Shown here one piece after another: positions 21,757-22,728 of a stretch of 22,728 nucleotides of DNA. The notes below the pieces were generated by a model, which was not told the DNA's origin, did no database searches, and saw nothing but the letters and a program-made list of their open reading frames with translations. Origin of the DNA: a virus; IMG/VR virus record IMGVR_UViG_3300050821_002367, positions 1 to 22,728 of that record; one strand, written 5' to 3'. Position 1 is the stretch's first letter. Each line of letters begins with the position of its first letter. The position numbers and the translations under genes were made by a program.

Positions 21757-21962
21757 GGCTGTATCCCGTATTTCTTGCGCAAGTACGCACGGATCTCATC
21801 AACCTGTCTCTCTGGTAATGGCAACCGACACTCGACCTGCTGCTCATGCACGCCCACGGCTTCCGCCAGCCAGCGGCCTTGTCCGGTGCGGTCATAGATC
21901 GCGAGGAGTTCCCTCGCGCGCGCGCAGCGACAGGAGTAGTGCTCGCATCGTTCTAAGCTCAT
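21753..21962 (-). CDS. Small Cys-rich phage hypothetical protein
   Basis: A 69-residue protein starting MSLERCEHYSCRCARARELL, then IYDRTGQGRWLAEAVGVHEQQVECRLP, and a charged C-terminal helix. Phages carry many small proteins with this Cys/His-rich start and a helix-rich body; I cannot name its function. A GAAGG ribosome-binding site lies about 8 nt before the ATG. It overlaps both neighbours by 4 nt, as usual in this operon. Confidence 0.65.
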   Translation of the reverse strand: MSLERCEHYSCRCARARELLAIYDRTGQGRWLAEAVGVHEQQVECRLPLPERQVDEIRAYLRKKYGIQP

Positions 21963-22219
21963 GGTTCAACCTTCACGTCAGTGCAATTAATTAAACCCCC
22001 CACATTGGTAACGAACTTGCTCACGCGACTATTCCACATGTCCTGAGTCCACGACGTGTTAGGGCACCATGCCGCGCGACTGATGATCTGCTCGGCCTCT
22101 CGCAACTGCTCCAAGAGATTAGGGCGCTGGTTATTCCCAGTAAGTTGTTCTATCAATCGGCCACAGTCATCGCAGCGTAAAGCCCACAATCCAGTCTGGC
22201 GGTTATGCTTACAGGTCAT
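21959..22219 (-). CDS. Small zinc-finger-like phage protein
   Basis: An 86-residue protein: MTCKHNRQTG, then LRCDDCGRLIEQL, giving a C-x-H/CxxC-like set of metal ligands (C3, H5, C17, C20). A helical stretch NLLEQLREAEQIISRAA and a C-terminal region with Trp follow. ATG 22219 is preferred over TTG 22237 because GGAG lies 8 nt upstream. The base composition of this gene is visibly less GC-rich than its neighbours. It overlaps the previous gene by 11 nt. The function is unknown. Confidence 0.65.
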   Translation of the reverse strand: MTCKHNRQTGLWALRCDDCGRLIEQLTGNNQRPNLLEQLREAEQIISRAAWCPNTSWTQDMWNSRVSKFVTNVGGLINCTDVKVEP

Positions 22220-22532
22220 CGCGATCACTCCGTTCAATCTCTGCGATAAGTAGCGCTGCCGCGCGCACTAGATCGCGGCGATAATCCTTCGGCTTCCACC
22301 ATTTCGGGTCCCACGGCCAAGCAGTCGGTACATCACCCGCGTATTCCTCTGAAGAGAAGCCGCTGGTTGCCCCCAAGATGTAGCACGCCGCTGCGGTCGC
22401 CAGTTCCGCATGGCAGTGCTCGGCATCGTGCTCTGGCGTCCAGCCTTCTACCTCGATCTGCCGCCGCCGCTCTGCAAGCACGTCTAGCGCGGCTTGAGAG
22501 AGTTGCTGATTTGAGGATTTCTGCTCTTTCAT
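22209..22532 (-). CDS. Conserved phage early protein (DVLAERRRQ family)
   Basis: A 107-residue protein of a type common in phages and prophages: ALDVLAERRRQIEVEGW, then PEHDAEHCHAELATAAACYI, TAWPWDPKWWKPKDYRRDLVRAAALLIAEIER. The helix-rich pattern with E-x-x-H-D-x-x-H and W-P-W-D-x-x-W-W-K-P is characteristic. I know no proven function. GAGG lies 7 nt before the ATG. The start overlaps the preceding stop by 4 nt. Confidence 0.75.
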   Translation of the reverse strand: MKEQKSSNQQLSQAALDVLAERRRQIEVEGWTPEHDAEHCHAELATAAACYILGATSGFSSEEYAGDVPTAWPWDPKWWKPKDYRRDLVRAAALLIAEIERSDRDDL

Positions 22533-22728
22533 GGGTCGACCTCGATGTACACGCGCAGATCCTGATAACTGACTTCCTTCCCTTCGACTAACACCATGCC
22601 GGCCGCGATCACTTCGCAGGCCGTCGCCCGGAAACTTCCGCCATTTGCAGCCTTGTGCTGCAGGATCGGCAGCAGGTCGGCGCTCATCTTCACCGCGCCC
22701 TTGCGGTAGGTCTCGCGATAGATCGTGC
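22529..22728 (-). CDS. Hypothetical protein, 5' partial at the right edge
   Basis: An open minus-strand frame runs in from the right edge and stops at 22529. The visible 65 residues include YRETYRKGAVKMSADLLPIL, then GSFRATACEVIAAGMVLVEG and YQDLRVYIEVD. The stop overlaps the next start as ATGA, which supports real coding. The N-terminus lies outside the window. No family recognised. Confidence 0.65.
   Translation of the reverse strand, partial: TIYRETYRKGAVKMSADLLPILQHKAANGGSFRATACEVIAAGMVLVEGKEVSYQDLRVYIEVDP

Overview
The window is part of a GC-rich genome of a contractile-tailed (myovirus-type) bacteriophage. No integrase, insertion sequence, tRNA or host housekeeping gene is visible, so it could be a virus contig or the interior of a prophage. 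A Gram-negative host is suggested by an outer-membrane PagL-like protein, a probable inner-membrane/outer-membrane lysis cassette and Sec signal peptides. The species cannot be named from the sequence.

Layout. Positions 2-11725, plus strand: an almost gapless neck, tail and baseplate operon. It runs neck protein (5' partial), neck/tail terminator, DUF3383-type sheath, tail tube, tail assembly chaperone with a -1 frameshift, tape measure, Dit-like protein, baseplate plug, hub, Gp138-type spike, gp25/W-like wedge, baseplate J-like wedge, and a very unusual fusion of Asp-box repeats, two PASTA domains and a DUF2612 baseplate domain. Positions 11732-15486: two tail-fibre proteins with related N-termini, then two proteins with Sec signal peptides (a fibre/LamG-like protein and a small beta-rich protein). 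Positions 15517-18850: a lysis and accessory cassette with a DUF5675 protein, a membrane/coiled-coil protein, a PagL-like lipid A deacylase homologue, a holin candidate, a class 3 lipase and small membrane or proline-rich proteins. A GC-rich hairpin and a 55-residue membrane protein end the rightward block at 19145.

Positions 19203-22728, minus strand: a leftward, tightly overlapping operon entering from beyond the right edge. It holds small phage proteins, a SANT/Myb-like DNA-binding protein and a large HerA/DUF87-type ATPase with duplicated C-terminal winged-helix-like domains. The two blocks converge around 19145-19203.

How the parts work together: the plus-strand block builds the contractile tail and its host-recognition parts, then releases progeny. 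The release cassette looks strongly lipid-directed (deacylase homologue plus lipase) and shows no recognisable classical muralytic endolysin. The minus-strand block is a probable early or regulatory region. The most noteworthy items are the Asp-box/PASTA/DUF2612 fusion, the lipid-targeting lysis cassette, the Sec-exported fibre-like protein with cysteine pairs, the HerA-like ATPase with tandem winged helices, and one beta-rich module present in three unrelated virion proteins.
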